DNA of 64,000 nucleotides from Candidatus Nezhaarchaeota archaeon (lineage in GTDB: Archaea; Thermoproteota; Methanomethylicia; Nezhaarchaeales; WYZ-LMO8), in the NCBI GenBank assembly GCA_030055465.1, contig JASFYF010000001.1, forward strand, positions 289,179 through 353,178, given 5' to 3'. The position numbers were made by a program, and so were the translations under genes. How positions within the stretch are numbered: the first letter of the stretch is position 1; each line of letters begins with the position of its first letter. Of this stretch, positions 43,995 through 52,847 are shown piece by piece. The notes below the pieces were generated by a model. It made no database searches and had not been told where the DNA came from. It saw only the letters and a program-made list of their open reading frames with translations.

Positions 43995-45388
43995 TTCTTT
44001 TCAACCCTTTTTATCACCATTTTCTTGATGGATATCTTAGCCCCTTGAAGTATTACCTTTATTCCGCCGCCTGTAACCGGCATTGCCCCGACAGGTACCC
44101 CTGTCACCTCTAGGGTCGGTGCAGCTGCTGGCACAGCCTCTGGCTTCTCCTCCGGAGGTGGAGCCGCAGCCTCCTTTAACTTTGCCGCCAAGGGATGTCC
44201 TTTCTCGACGAGGAACTTCTTGAGCTCCTCGACGTTGGTGACCTCTTTCTCCGTTGCTATTTTATCGTAGAGCTCAGCAGGTATTGCATCTTTGACCCTC
44301 TCTTTAAGCTCTACAGGCATCCATACAACCCTCGACCAGCCACCGTCAGCTTGGAAGAACTTCGGAGACCTGAAGTACTCGATGCCCATGCCTAGAAAGC
44401 CCTCTGTCTGTATGCCTCCACCGGTCTGCGCAGCCATAGTTGAGAACGGCAAGCCGTTGACGGCTGACCCCCTGAAGCCCCTATGGACGAAGCCTATGCC
44501 GTCGACCTCGGGTACGTAGAAGGCTATGCATTCGAAGCATCCGCAAGAGGTGTGCGGGTAGCCAAACATCGAATACATGTAAACCCTCTTAACGGCTCCC
44601 AAGGATCGTTTCGCTACGACCTCGTTTACTCCCTCGTATTCTCCCTTAACTGAGTCTATGCACTTGCCCTTAGGTATTGGGAAGTTGGGCCCCTTCGGAT
44701 CCACGTTAGCGGCTGCCCTAGCGTCAAACCAGTTGAGTGCACCGCAGAGCGAAACCCTGTTGGGCGCTATGACGCAGACGTGCTGCGGCGCAAAGGATTG
44801 ACACAGAACGCAGCCGTAAAATGTATCCACATCCTCATCCTTCATGGCTCGAGCCCTTGCATCCCTAGCATTGTAGATCTCAAGTGCTTTCTGATACCAT
44901 TCCTTGACTTTTTCTGGATCCGTTATGAATGTGACCTCCATTTTCTCTATGAAGGGCATTTCAGCCTTGAAGAGCCTTACAAGCGCTTTACCCCACCAAG
45001 ACAAACTCGTCATTCCCTTCTTCACGGATTTCTTGCTTATTCTGATCCATATGTCGTATCGCTGGTTCAGGTGCATTACACCCTCGATGTAATTTGTGTA
45101 GAGGTGGATTCTCCTCTCCACGACCGGCTCCAGATCCTTCTCTATCTTTGAACCAGAAACTTTGATCAGAATGCCCAGCGGGTAGCTTTCGCCCTCTTTG
45201 AGCTCCGTGAGATCGGGCCCCACCACCTTCACGGATTCGTCCTCAACCTCACCCATGGGCGCTGATAGCACAAGCTCGAACTTGTAGGGAACCTTGCCGC
45301 CGCCGAACTCAACGTACATGTCCTCTTTTCTGATCCTCTCGCCTTCGTATATTGGGCTTACTTCGACTGGAAATCCTTCAAAGGACAT
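43991..45388 (-). CDS. cdhC: Acetyl-CoA synthase beta subunit (ACS)
   Basis: A 465-residue ACS subunit from ATG 45388, chosen because AAAGGTGAT lies just upstream and the usual MSFEGFPVEVSP start results; a GTG at 45397 is also open. A-cluster cysteines are seen in GCVLCQSF near 190, VSLCGALNW near 215 and HTSCGCFEC near 275. A flexible Ala/Pro/Glu linker (PPPEEKPEAVPAAAP) leads to a short basic C-terminal domain. It joins CO, methyl and CoA into acetyl-CoA or does the reverse. The bacterial N-terminal CODH-binding domain is absent, as in archaea. Confidence 0.93.
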   Translation of the reverse strand: MSFEGFPVEVSPIYEGERIRKEDMYVEFGGGKVPYKFELVLSAPMGEVEDESVKVVGPDLTELKEGESYPLGILIKVSGSKIEKDLEPVVERRIHLYTNYIEGVMHLNQRYDIWIRISKKSVKKGMTSLSWWGKALVRLFKAEMPFIEKMEVTFITDPEKVKEWYQKALEIYNARDARARAMKDEDVDTFYGCVLCQSFAPQHVCVIAPNRVSLCGALNWFDARAAANVDPKGPNFPIPKGKCIDSVKGEYEGVNEVVAKRSLGAVKRVYMYSMFGYPHTSCGCFECIAFYVPEVDGIGFVHRGFRGSAVNGLPFSTMAAQTGGGIQTEGFLGMGIEYFRSPKFFQADGGWSRVVWMPVELKERVKDAIPAELYDKIATEKEVTNVEELKKFLVEKGHPLAAKLKEAAAPPPEEKPEAVPAAAPTLEVTGVPVGAMPVTGGGIKVILQGAKISIKKMVIKRVEKK

Positions 45389-45405
45389 ATTTATCACCTT
45401 TAAGT

Positions 45406-45939
45406 CTAACTCTTCAAAGCCTTAACCACATTATTTAAAACTTGCTCCCATTCGTCCTGCTTTAAGTTTGGCAGCGAAAAGGTGGCGTTGGGATGGAAGT
45501 ACCTGTCAAGTGACATGGTTTTTAGATGCGTTGCAAAGTTCTTCAGGGTCGATAGCATCTGCGATTGAAGCTGGTATGATATCCCAACGTACATCACTAG
45601 GTCATATGAGCCCTTGCCATCTATGCTCCATGCCGGATCTTGAAGCCTATTCGTCACGTCTGCCACGCTCATTATGGCGGCTGGTTCAACTCCCCTATCC
45701 CTCAACGCCTTGTAGGAGTCGGCTGTGGCAATCACGGGTATCCCGATTTTGGCCACTTCAGCCACGAAGTCGATGAGAGGTTTGTCGCCCCATTTTTCCT
45801 TGAGGGCTTCCCCGCCGGTTATAAGTAGTGGCCTCTTAGCAGCCTTCATAAGCTTCGGGACGACTTCTCCCTTCACTGGGGTTGCCATTTCATGGCTGGG
45901 AACATTTCCCCATTGCCAAGGTTTAACGGTCATAGCCAT
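45406..45939 (-). CDS. cdhB: CODH/ACS epsilon subunit
   Basis: A 177-residue subunit with the DHS/NAD-binding-like fold of CdhB: RPLLITGGEALKE near 36, IPVIATADSYKALRDRGVEPAAIM near 68-91 and YDLVMYVGISYQLQSQML near 128. It binds the alpha subunit and may assist electron transfer. A strong AGGAGGTGG precedes its ATG. It lies between cdhA and cdhC in the canonical order. Confidence 0.9.
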   Translation of the reverse strand: MAMTVKPWQWGNVPSHEMATPVKGEVVPKLMKAAKRPLLITGGEALKEKWGDKPLIDFVAEVAKIGIPVIATADSYKALRDRGVEPAAIMSVADVTNRLQDPAWSIDGKGSYDLVMYVGISYQLQSQMLSTLKNFATHLKTMSLDRYFHPNATFSLPNLKQDEWEQVLNNVVKALKS

Positions 45940-45951
45940 TCAAACCACCTC

Positions 45952-48306
45952 CTAAACTCTCACAAGCCTCCTCAAAAGCGTTGGATCTACCGAGGGCTTC
46001 TCCCAGGGTTTCCATCCAACCTCTTTGAGGTGCTGCACCACTTCGTCCTTGAAGGTGATGGGGATATCGGCTTCCGTCCTCACAAACATCTGCAGGTCCG
46101 GTGGCAGCCTGCCGTATATCCTCTTGTAAAGGTCGACGTAGTGCGTCAACTTGATCATCCTGCCCTTGGTTGTATCGTTAGGCCTTATGCAGAGCTTAGC
46201 CGTCCAAACCATGCATTCATTCATGTTTTCTAGTGCTATTATCAGGTGCTCGGGGACTGGCCCCACCCAGGATTGTTCTCCCGTCCTAGCATCATACACC
46301 GTGAAGGAATCCCTATCTTCAGCCTTGCCAAGATACATCCTCCTATACTTGGAGCCCTGCGGGCCAACTATGACCGGTATGCCCAGCCTATTGCAGCCAG
46401 TCGCGATCGAGGCAGCCTTTTGCGAGTATGCACCCCACGCGACTCCCACTGCTCCAACCCTGTTCAGTATGTAGTCTGCTATCTCCTCGTAGTTCGCGCG
46501 TAGCGGTCTCCTAGCGAATATGTTGGCTATCTTTATGGCCGCCCCGGTTATGTGGGCGTTAGCTACGCAAGAGCCAACGTTGACGACTCCTCCCCTGTCG
46601 AAGGAGCCTGGAAACTCCTCGTATATGGTTTTGCCTTCCTCGTTCCTGTAGTACGATGCAACCATTGCTGAGCATCCCGAAAGCGTCACTATGAAGCCCC
46701 TTCTGGCGAACTCCCTAGCCATAAGGGCCACCTCCATACCGCCGTTGGGGAAGTTTGCGCAGCCAACGTAGGCTACGACTCCCGGTATCTCACCTAAGAC
46801 TATGGGTGAACCGACCTCCCTGATCTCCGTGTCAAGTATTGGACCCCTGCCAACCCTCATGAGATACTTTTCAGTCTTGATCTTGGCTTGGGCAGCCGCC
46901 TCTATGAGTGTTAAAGGCGCTATCTTCTGCGGGCAGACCTGTTCGCACCTAGCACATCCCAAGCACACATCGTGAAGCGCGGCGAGCATGTCGAAGGATC
47001 CCTTCTTCGCGTTGAAGACCGCCTGATCGACGGGTAGGTCTATCGGGCAGTTCCTCCTGCAAGTTCCACAAAGCGTGCACTTTGAGGCAGCCGACTGTAT
47101 TTGAGATGTGTCGGGTATTATCTTGAACTTCTGCCTTATAGGGGCCATCCTTATAGCTGTAACTGCCACAACGGCGCCGGCCTTCTCGAGGTCCGGTAGG
47201 TACACGCCCGGCACGCTCCCGCTCACCAGCATCTCAACTATCTTCTCGACCGGCAGGTCGCTCACATCCATCAAGCCATAGGATGCCTTATCTGATGTGG
47301 CTATGAGTGGTGTTTTAACCCTCTGCGCCTCGAACAAAACGTTGGTCCTTATGCATTGCTCATCCGTCATTATGGCGTCCGCGGCGCCGGACCTTATGAT
47401 CCTGAGCTGGTCTGATATTGGGCCGACAACCTTTGCTTGATCCCTGTACCTAGTTATATCGTGGGCTGTACAGCATAAGCCACCTATATCGACTGTTTGG
47501 CCCGGTCCTCCTAGGCCAGACTTCTCCAAGTACTCTATAACCTCTATGCCGGCCGAGACGTTGTGTCCTATGCAGAGGACAACAGGCTTTCTTAGGTCGA
47601 GCACGCCAAGCCCAAGCCAAGTCAACGGCGCGTTGGGGTCACCCTTCGGGAAGTTGAAGGCAACTATCTGGGCTACATCGGCTATCTCCATTGAGAGGTG
47701 GTCTATCATGCCCACGTGCAGGGCCTTCGATTCGAAGTCGATGTAGCTGCCCTCCTGACCCGTGTGGGTGGCTGAAAGGCATTGGGTGATCTGCTGCTCA
47801 CAGTAGTTAAGGAGGTAAGCGAGATCGCCTAGAGTCTTCGGTTTTACCCCTGTTATGAGCCTTGCATGTGGCATTTCCACCGCTATATCCTGACCTAAGT
47901 TTATCGGGAAGTCATGACCGTACTTCTCTATTAAGTGGTCCACCATGTGCCTAGCATGAGAGGTATGGGTCGCAGCCCCAATGCAGCAAGCTAAGAGTAC
48001 TATCCTACCTTGCTGAGCCTTCAGGTCGAGGCCGCACGCGCCCAGCTTACCCTTGGATAAGTCGCATTTACCATAAGTGCACAGGCAACAATAGTCGCAA
48101 AACGGAGCGTAGAACGGTTTATAACGACCTAGAAGCTTGTGATCCCACGACCTCAACGTTGAAACGTGGGGGAACGGTGTAGGCCCGATGGGTTCCCATG
48201 CCTCCTCCATTGCCAGCCTCCCTATCATAACTTCGACGTCCTTGGCGTGTAGAAGGCCGCTGGTTATTTCCTTGGCTGATACCTTCAAAGGCCACTTCTC
48301 GCTCAT
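45952..48306 (-). CDS. cdhA: Carbon monoxide dehydrogenase alpha subunit
   Basis: A 784-residue archaeal CODH. Seen: the B/D-cluster cysteine region (CDYCCLCTYGKCDLSKGKLG, about 70-89), CIGAATHTSHARH near 111, C-cluster positions in GGLCCTAHD and DEQCIRTN, and two inserted ferredoxin clusters (CTLCGTCRRNCP near 410, CLGCARCEQVCP near 450) found only in the archaeal form. It oxidises CO or reduces CO2 at a nickel-iron cluster. ATG 48306 is preferred over TTG 48309 because GGAGG lies 8 bases upstream. It is the first gene of the six-gene operon. Confidence 0.95.
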   Translation of the reverse strand: MSEKWPLKVSAKEITSGLLHAKDVEVMIGRLAMEEAWEPIGPTPFPHVSTLRSWDHKLLGRYKPFYAPFCDYCCLCTYGKCDLSKGKLGACGLDLKAQQGRIVLLACCIGAATHTSHARHMVDHLIEKYGHDFPINLGQDIAVEMPHARLITGVKPKTLGDLAYLLNYCEQQITQCLSATHTGQEGSYIDFESKALHVGMIDHLSMEIADVAQIVAFNFPKGDPNAPLTWLGLGVLDLRKPVVLCIGHNVSAGIEVIEYLEKSGLGGPGQTVDIGGLCCTAHDITRYRDQAKVVGPISDQLRIIRSGAADAIMTDEQCIRTNVLFEAQRVKTPLIATSDKASYGLMDVSDLPVEKIVEMLVSGSVPGVYLPDLEKAGAVVAVTAIRMAPIRQKFKIIPDTSQIQSAASKCTLCGTCRRNCPIDLPVDQAVFNAKKGSFDMLAALHDVCLGCARCEQVCPQKIAPLTLIEAAAQAKIKTEKYLMRVGRGPILDTEIREVGSPIVLGEIPGVVAYVGCANFPNGGMEVALMAREFARRGFIVTLSGCSAMVASYYRNEEGKTIYEEFPGSFDRGGVVNVGSCVANAHITGAAIKIANIFARRPLRANYEEIADYILNRVGAVGVAWGAYSQKAASIATGCNRLGIPVIVGPQGSKYRRMYLGKAEDRDSFTVYDARTGEQSWVGPVPEHLIIALENMNECMVWTAKLCIRPNDTTKGRMIKLTHYVDLYKRIYGRLPPDLQMFVRTEADIPITFKDEVVQHLKEVGWKPWEKPSVDPTLLRRLVRV

Positions 48307-48354
48307 CAATTAAACCTCCAAGATGATATACCAGCCGCTACTAATTCGCGGCAG

Positions 48355-48370
48355 GCGTTTTAAAACTTAC
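48355..48370 (-). promoter_or_regulatory. Candidate TATA box of the CODH/ACS operon
   Basis: On the minus strand GTAAGTTTTAAAACGC (48370-48355) contains TTTTAAAA about 50-60 bases upstream of cdhA. On the plus strand GGTTTAATACC near 48407-48417 could serve the divergent hypothetical gene. Both are judged by eye only. Confidence 0.35.
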
Positions 48371-48468
48371 GTAGAGCTCAGGTACGCACGCTGTAAGACC
48401 AAAAAGGGTTTAATACCATGAAGGCGCTATACTAGCTGAAAGCCTGAAAGGTGTAAGAGGCGTCGACC

Positions 48469-48891
48469 ATGTCAATCGGGAAGGGGGATTTGGTTAGCAT
48501 AAGGGAGTTTGAAGGGGGCCTCGCCCACGACAGGTTTCTGAAGAACGCTATACAGCTCAGGGTTGAAGCCTTCAGGGGGCTTACGCCGCAAGACGTTAAG
48601 GCTGTTGCTGCAGCCGTGGGAGGTAGGCTGTTGGACTTCAAAATCGACGACGCGACGGCATGGACAATAGCCGTCACGCCAATACCCGGATTCCACATGC
48701 TCTTCTGCATGCAGAAGTACTCACCCGAGTTCGAAGACACCATAGAGGTCCTCTTCTCCAAAAAGGCTGTGGAGTTCGGCATACCAGCTGAAGATGCAAG
48801 CGAATGGGCCATTCTATACCTGAACGCCATGATCTACGCAATAAGGAGGCTCCCTGGAAAGGGCTCCAAGAGGATATCTCACTACCTTTAA
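48469..48891 (+). CDS. Hypothetical protein divergent from the CODH/ACS operon
   Basis: A 140-residue soluble protein that I do not recognise. It has no Cys-rich cluster motif (only one Cys, in FCMQKYSPEF) and no membrane segment, and is rich in Ala and Glu. The centre reads RLLDFKIDDATAWTIAVTPIPGFHMLF and the end is basic (RRLPGKGSKRISHYL). Codon use looks like that of its neighbours and no frame interruption is seen. It faces away from cdhA across 160 bases with TATA-like elements on both sides, and is followed by tRNA-Val 43 bases later. A link to CODH/ACS is possible by position only. Confidence 0.6.
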   Translation: MSIGKGDLVSIREFEGGLAHDRFLKNAIQLRVEAFRGLTPQDVKAVAAAVGGRLLDFKIDDATAWTIAVTPIPGFHMLFCMQKYSPEFEDTIEVLFSKKAVEFGIPAEDASEWAILYLNAMIYAIRRLPGKGSKRISHYL

Positions 48892-48899
48892 ATCCATAA

Positions 48900-48911
48900 A
48901 GCATAAAACTC
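48900..48911 (+). promoter_or_regulatory. Possible TATA box of tRNA-Val
   Basis: AGCATAAAACT at 48900-48910 lies about 25-30 bases before the tRNA 5' end, the normal distance for an archaeal TATA box. The gene also ends in a T run, so it is probably its own transcription unit. Confidence 0.35.
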
Positions 48912-48934
48912 CCAACTAATGGAGCTAGAGGAGT

Positions 48935-49009
48935 GGGCCGGTAGTTCAGCTTGGCTAGAACGCTACCCTTACGAGGTAGTGGTCCCCGGTTCAAGTCCGG
49001 GCCGGCCCA
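48935..49009 (+). tRNA. tRNA-Val (anticodon TAC)
   Basis: A full cloverleaf can be drawn. The acceptor stem GGGCCGG (48935-48941) pairs with CCGGCCC (49002-49008), with discriminator A at 49009. The D arm has GTTC/GAAC pairing. The anticodon stem CTACC/GGTAG holds loop CTTACGA with anticodon TAC at 48970-48972. The variable loop has 5 bases, and the T arm is CCCGG-TTCAAGT-CCGGG (48985-49001). No intron and no encoded CCA. A CTTTTT run follows directly as the terminator. Confidence 0.95.
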
Positions 49010-49574
49010 CTTTTTAATGGAATATGGCGTTACACTTGCCGTATAACCTAGTTAGCTTAGCTCAAGTTTAAGCCTCATTTTGCGAGTTAACGTGTGAAGA
49101 GGACATAGCTGATCCCCGTGAACTGAGGGAGTTCCGCCCACCATCTCCTTGTCTCAAGACCCATATTGGAGCATAGCCTTAATCTGCATAGTTCGACGAT
49201 TCTTGGGTGTCGGTTGCAAACACGGCTCTAGGGTGAGGAAACAACGATGCACTTTCTCTATCACGATGCATATGAGAGACACTCTGATCAATAGAGTTGA
49301 AGTTAAGGCATAGGCTAAGTAGAAGCGAAGCAAATAGCCAAGACAAGATGTAAGGCCTAAACTCAGCGCAGGATAAGCCCTTGAAGAGCTTGTCTGCGCA
49401 AGGCTGGGGGTAAAGGTCGACAGGGCTCCTTGATGAATAGCTTCACGAAAGGTACCCTTATCGTAGCAGTACGACAAAGTTTAATGGTTTTTACTTCTGA
49501 GATTAACATTCAGGTGTTGCTTGCCACTGATGGGGCTTAGCCTTGTCAAAATAGGAACAAAGGCTTAAACTCAG
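49010..49574. other. 565-base gap downstream of tRNA-Val
   Basis: No recognisable gene. The minus strand holds an open frame of 107 codons (49154-49477, TTG start) with a hydrophobic middle, and an overlapping shorter frame (to about 49087) ending in GLETRRWWAELPQF; together they could be remains of a gene, but no family is recognised. No repeat of the tRNA 3' end was seen here, so there is no sign of an integrated element. Confidence 0.35.
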
Positions 49575-49898
49575 CTACTCCTTACTGCGTTTTTCCCTCA
49601 TAATTTTTTCAAGTTCTTCAGCCCTCTCAGGGGAGATCGCTCCCAAGGCCTTCAAGTTGGCTAAGCATTCAGCCGCTGACTTACACCACATGATACACGA
49701 GGGCGACGCCTCCCTCTTGACAGTCCTGCCGCAGTCTGGGCACTTCCTTTCAAGCTCGTACTCGAAGAACTCGACTTCGGCACCGCATACTGGGCAGTAG
49801 GAGGTTATTATCTGGGGTTCGACTAGGCTTTTAGCTCCAGGACAGTATTTCAATGACACTGTTGCGCTACACCTCACTTCTGTGTTTAAGCTTCCCAT
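49575..49898 (-). CDS. Zinc-ribbon protein with C-terminal CxxWC motif
   Basis: A 107-residue protein. The centre holds a four-Cys zinc ribbon (CPVCGAEVEF...CPDCGRTV, about 34-57), then a second Cys motif SCIMWCKSAAECL near 67-79, and a charged tail. Similar small proteins are found in anaerobes next to the ferredoxin-like protein encoded just upstream here, with which it overlaps by 32 bases. Function unknown; a metal or redox sensing role is a guess from the cysteines and from the neighbour. Confidence 0.65.
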   Translation of the reverse strand: MGSLNTEVRCSATVSLKYCPGAKSLVEPQIITSYCPVCGAEVEFFEYELERKCPDCGRTVKREASPSCIMWCKSAAECLANLKALGAISPERAEELEKIMREKRSKE

Positions 49899-50511
49899 CT
49901 ACATTTACAATGGCTTCCTCAACTTTAATTTGTTTTTCGGCTTTTCTAAGCGCCTCCCCCACTATCTTCGTAAGATTGGAGCAGCACGGGACCTCCACTC
50001 TGAGGACCTTGATTGTCACCACGTCGTTGTGCTTCAGGATGCCCATCACTTTGTCCCTATAAAGGTCCTTATCGCCCAGAATGGCGCACCCCGACACCAC
50101 AACCCCGCCTTTAACCTCGTCGTGAAAGGCCTTGTAAATAAAAGGTACACAGTCGGCGGTCACCACCAAGTGGCATTTCTCTAGGATGGGCGCTCTAGGG
50201 TTTATGAGTTCAAGCTTCACAGGCCAGTTGAGGTTGTAGTCGTTCGCAGCCATAACGCTGAGTTCAGCTTTGCGTTTAAGGCCTCCACGTTCAGGCCCTT
50301 CGGATTCCTCGTCCTCAAAGGCTATAGCATCTTTTGGACATTCTTTTATGCATGCACCGAGGCCGTCGCACGCGGACTCGTCCACAAGCTTGGCTTTGCC
50401 GTTAACTATTCGAAGCGCCCCCTCAAGGCACGCTGGGATGCAGGCTCCGCATCCATTGCATTTTGCCTCGTCTATCTTAATTCTACCCTTCTTCACGTTT
50501 TTCCTGCTCAC
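49867..50511 (-). CDS. 4Fe-4S ferredoxin-domain protein with conserved C-terminal domain
   Basis: A 214-residue protein. The first cluster, CNGCGACIPAC, is complete near 18-28. The second reads CDGLGACIKECP near 48-59 with Leu where the second Cys would be, a form I recall as usual in this family. The rest (about 95-200) is a soluble domain with ADCVPFIYKAFHDEVKGG, VVSGCAI and VEVPCC, which suggests extra cysteine ligands. Homologues occur widely in strict anaerobes, without a settled function. It is the first gene of a two-gene unit with the zinc-ribbon protein. Confidence 0.75.
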   Translation of the reverse strand: MSRKNVKKGRIKIDEAKCNGCGACIPACLEGALRIVNGKAKLVDESACDGLGACIKECPKDAIAFEDEESEGPERGGLKRKAELSVMAANDYNLNWPVKLELINPRAPILEKCHLVVTADCVPFIYKAFHDEVKGGVVVSGCAILGDKDLYRDKVMGILKHNDVVTIKVLRVEVPCCSNLTKIVGEALRKAEKQIKVEEAIVNVDGKLKHRSEV

Positions 50512-50528
50512 TTAAAGACCCTCGCTAT

Positions 50529-50826
50529 AATCTAGCTTCCTCCAGCTTTTATATTTAGAGAGTAAGGCATGGACGAGTTCATTCCCTTCTTCACACCTCG
50601 TAGATCTGAAAATTTTTGCTTCAGACTTTTCACTAGGCCATCAAACTCGTGCGGGGTTCCTTAGGTGCAGCGTCTCCAATCATCTTGCCCGCCAGGCATC
50701 TTGAATGCAGTAGCACACTAAGACCTTGCCATTCTTCCAATTTAGGCCAATAATCATGTAGGTTTTAAGTTTAAGAGCGTGCCCTCTTGAAGTCGAGCCT
50801 GCTCCCGCATCTGGTAGACCTTTCAT
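50529..50826 (-). pseudogene. Possible decayed gene in the gap before pckA
   Basis: Minus-strand reading from ATG 50826 gives MKGLPDAGAGSTSRGHALKL and then YMIIGLNWKNGKVLVCYC, ending at a stop near 50655. A frame shift restores KMIGDAAPKEP, and a second shift gives HEFDGLVKSLKQKFSDLRGV and MNSSMPYSLNI up to a TAG near 50530. The joined product has protein-like composition over about 95 residues, but I do not recognise the family. Two shifts are needed, so it is either decayed, mis-sequenced, or chance. Confidence 0.3.
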
Positions 50827-51046
50827 ATGGTGTTTACAGCTGAAACCCGACCGTTAAGGGTGGAGAGGCTGATGAGCTAAATTCGTGTCAGCCCGAGGTT
50901 GACTCGGGGTTTCATCCATTTATGGGCCTTGCTAGGATTCCTCAAACTATTTCCGTTATTGGTTCGTTGAGAAAAGAAGACTTTTTAAGCCCTCCCTAAC
51001 GTTAAGGTGGAAACCGTAGAGCAGAGAGCATGGAGGGTTCAAAGAG
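50827..51046. other. Leader region of pckA with a small hairpin
   Basis: Non-coding. CCCGAG (50892-50897) and CTCGGG (50903-50908) form a 6-bp stem with loop GTTGA. A TTTTTAAG element lies near 50982-50989, about 60 bases upstream of the pckA start. GGAGGG at 51032-51037 is the ribosome site for TTG 51047. Confidence 0.35.
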
Positions 51047-52795
51047 TTGGCCAGCATCATCGGCATAAGCGTTGATGACATGTTAAGGAGCGTATTAGAA
51101 AACGTGAAGATGCTTGAAGAGCGGCCTAACGTTGTTAAGCCCTCCTCCGATGTATTGTTCAGAATGGCTGAAGAACATGGGATAAAGACCAAGTACAAGA
51201 ACCTAGTGTTCATGACCAACGTTAGAAATAGGAGTGCAGGATTAACGGTTTACGTGGGTAGCCCTAGGATTATGGATCATCAGCAACTAAACGAAAAGCA
51301 AGCCGAGATCCTCGAGAAGCTTCCCAAAACCCTTGAGAGGCTTCACAACTACGTTAAGATGGTTCCACTTGTACGCATAGATAAAGTCATGGGCAGCAAC
51401 GAGGACTTCACACCGGTTTGCACCATGTACGTATCGCTTCAAAAAAAGGACTGCGTCAGGCTTGCATACATGCTTGATGTTCTCCTATTCAACAAGGACC
51501 AAGTCATCATGGGAAAGGAGAAGCCCCAACTATACCTACTCTACATCCCCGAGTGGCAGGAAAAAGATAGACAAATAGTGGTTTTCCCAGAGATAGGAGT
51601 CACATATGTCCTTGGCTCCGACTACTTCGGCGAGGCGAAGAAGGGATTCCTCAGGATGGCTATGTGGTATGCGAAGCAGAGAGAGATGCTCGGAGTCCAC
51701 GCTGGGGCTAAGATAGCTAAGGCGAGGGGGGCTGACGGTGTTTTGCGCAGGTATTCAATGCTTCTTTTCGGCTTATCCGCCACCGGCAAAACGACCCACA
51801 TATGCCACAGCCATGGATTGGATCCAGCCCTCGGCGAGGGCATAGAGATAGTCCAAGACGACGTCCTCTTTTTAAGGAAGGATGGATCTGCACTTGGAAC
51901 AGAAAATGGTTTCTTCCTGAAGACCGATATAGACCCCGTAAATCAACCTCTAATATGGAAAGCTGCAACAAAGGAGGGGGCGGTCTTCGAGAATGTCATG
52001 GTCGACTTCGAGGGCAACGTCCACTTTTTAGATGAAACGCTAACAGGTAACGGCAGAGGAGTCTTCCCAAGATCTAACCTGGATGCTTCATGTCTAAGCC
52101 CATCAATAAACCTACCCTCGCTGAGCGAGCTTGACGGCATGGTGATAATCTTCATAACGAGAAGGAATACCGTGGTTCCAATAATCTCGAAGTTGACTAC
52201 GGAGCAGGCGGCCGCAGCATTCATGCTCGGGGAATCCATAGAAACCGCGGCGAGCGACCCTACAAGGATAGGTGAATCCGTAAGGGTTGTGGGCACGAAC
52301 CCGTTTATCGTGGGAAACCAAAATGAGGAGGGTTTATGGTTTTACGACTTCTTAAAGAGGAACAGGGATAAAATACAATGTTACCTGCTCAACACGGGCG
52401 GGGTCGGTGAGATCCTAGTTAAAAAGGGACGGAAAACCATAGTAGAGCAGAAAGTCCTTCGGGTTCAAATATGGGAAACAGCCTCAATAATTAGAGGGAT
52501 ACTGCGAGGAACCGTGGAGTGGACAAACGATGAATGGTTTGGGGTGCTAATCCCGAAGCACGTTGATGGTGTAGACATCTCAAAGTTTGATCCCAGAAAC
52601 TTCTACTTGGAGGAGCAGTTAGAGGAGTACGTGAGGGGACTCAAGACGGAAAGGGCTCAATACATGATTTACAACTGTTGGAGCTTCCTAGAGGCTGTAG
52701 AGATGACGGAAGAGCTCGTAAAGTTCCTGGGGTTCGATGTAGTCAGCTACGATATCCCAACACCGTGGGCTGGCAGCTCAAATAGAAATAAGTGA
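51047..52795 (+). CDS. pckA: Phosphoenolpyruvate carboxykinase (ATP-type family)
   Basis: A 582-residue PEPCK. The P-loop GLSATGKTTH near 242, VQDDVLFL near 268 and the VRVVGTNPFIVGNQ segment near 417 follow the ATP-dependent PckA family rather than the GTP family of Thermococcales. The C-terminal half keeps CYLLNTGGVGE. It interconverts oxaloacetate with PEP and CO2, linking C4 acids to gluconeogenesis. TTG start with GGAGGG 9 bases upstream. It stands alone and converges with the Mbh operon. Confidence 0.85.
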   Translation: MASIIGISVDDMLRSVLENVKMLEERPNVVKPSSDVLFRMAEEHGIKTKYKNLVFMTNVRNRSAGLTVYVGSPRIMDHQQLNEKQAEILEKLPKTLERLHNYVKMVPLVRIDKVMGSNEDFTPVCTMYVSLQKKDCVRLAYMLDVLLFNKDQVIMGKEKPQLYLLYIPEWQEKDRQIVVFPEIGVTYVLGSDYFGEAKKGFLRMAMWYAKQREMLGVHAGAKIAKARGADGVLRRYSMLLFGLSATGKTTHICHSHGLDPALGEGIEIVQDDVLFLRKDGSALGTENGFFLKTDIDPVNQPLIWKAATKEGAVFENVMVDFEGNVHFLDETLTGNGRGVFPRSNLDASCLSPSINLPSLSELDGMVIIFITRRNTVVPIISKLTTEQAAAAFMLGESIETAASDPTRIGESVRVVGTNPFIVGNQNEEGLWFYDFLKRNRDKIQCYLLNTGGVGEILVKKGRKTIVEQKVLRVQIWETASIIRGILRGTVEWTNDEWFGVLIPKHVDGVDISKFDPRNFYLEEQLEEYVRGLKTERAQYMIYNCWSFLEAVEMTEELVKFLGFDVVSYDIPTPWAGSSNRNK

Positions 52796-52847
52796 ATCCT
52801 TGCTGGAAGGCGCCTCGGCCCACTTTATTTAAAGAACCCCAGGGCAT

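Noticed and set aside
40537-48306. CODH/ACS as evidence of methanogenesis
   Set aside because: The complex is shared by acetogenic, fermentative and other anaerobic archaea; no mcr or methyl-branch genes are in the window.
49154-49477. 107-codon open frame on the minus strand next to tRNA-Val
   Set aside because: No recognisable family or ribosome site, and a hydrophobic middle without a clear helix pattern. Kept only in the gap description as possible remains of a gene.
48935-49574. tRNA-Val as an integration site for a mobile element
   Set aside because: No integrase and no repeated tRNA 3' end were seen within the neighbouring sequence.
50891-50909. Hairpin CCCGAG/CTCGGG as a riboswitch or guide RNA
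   Set aside because: A single 6-bp stem without conserved boxes (no clear C/D or H/ACA pairs) is not enough to name an RNA.
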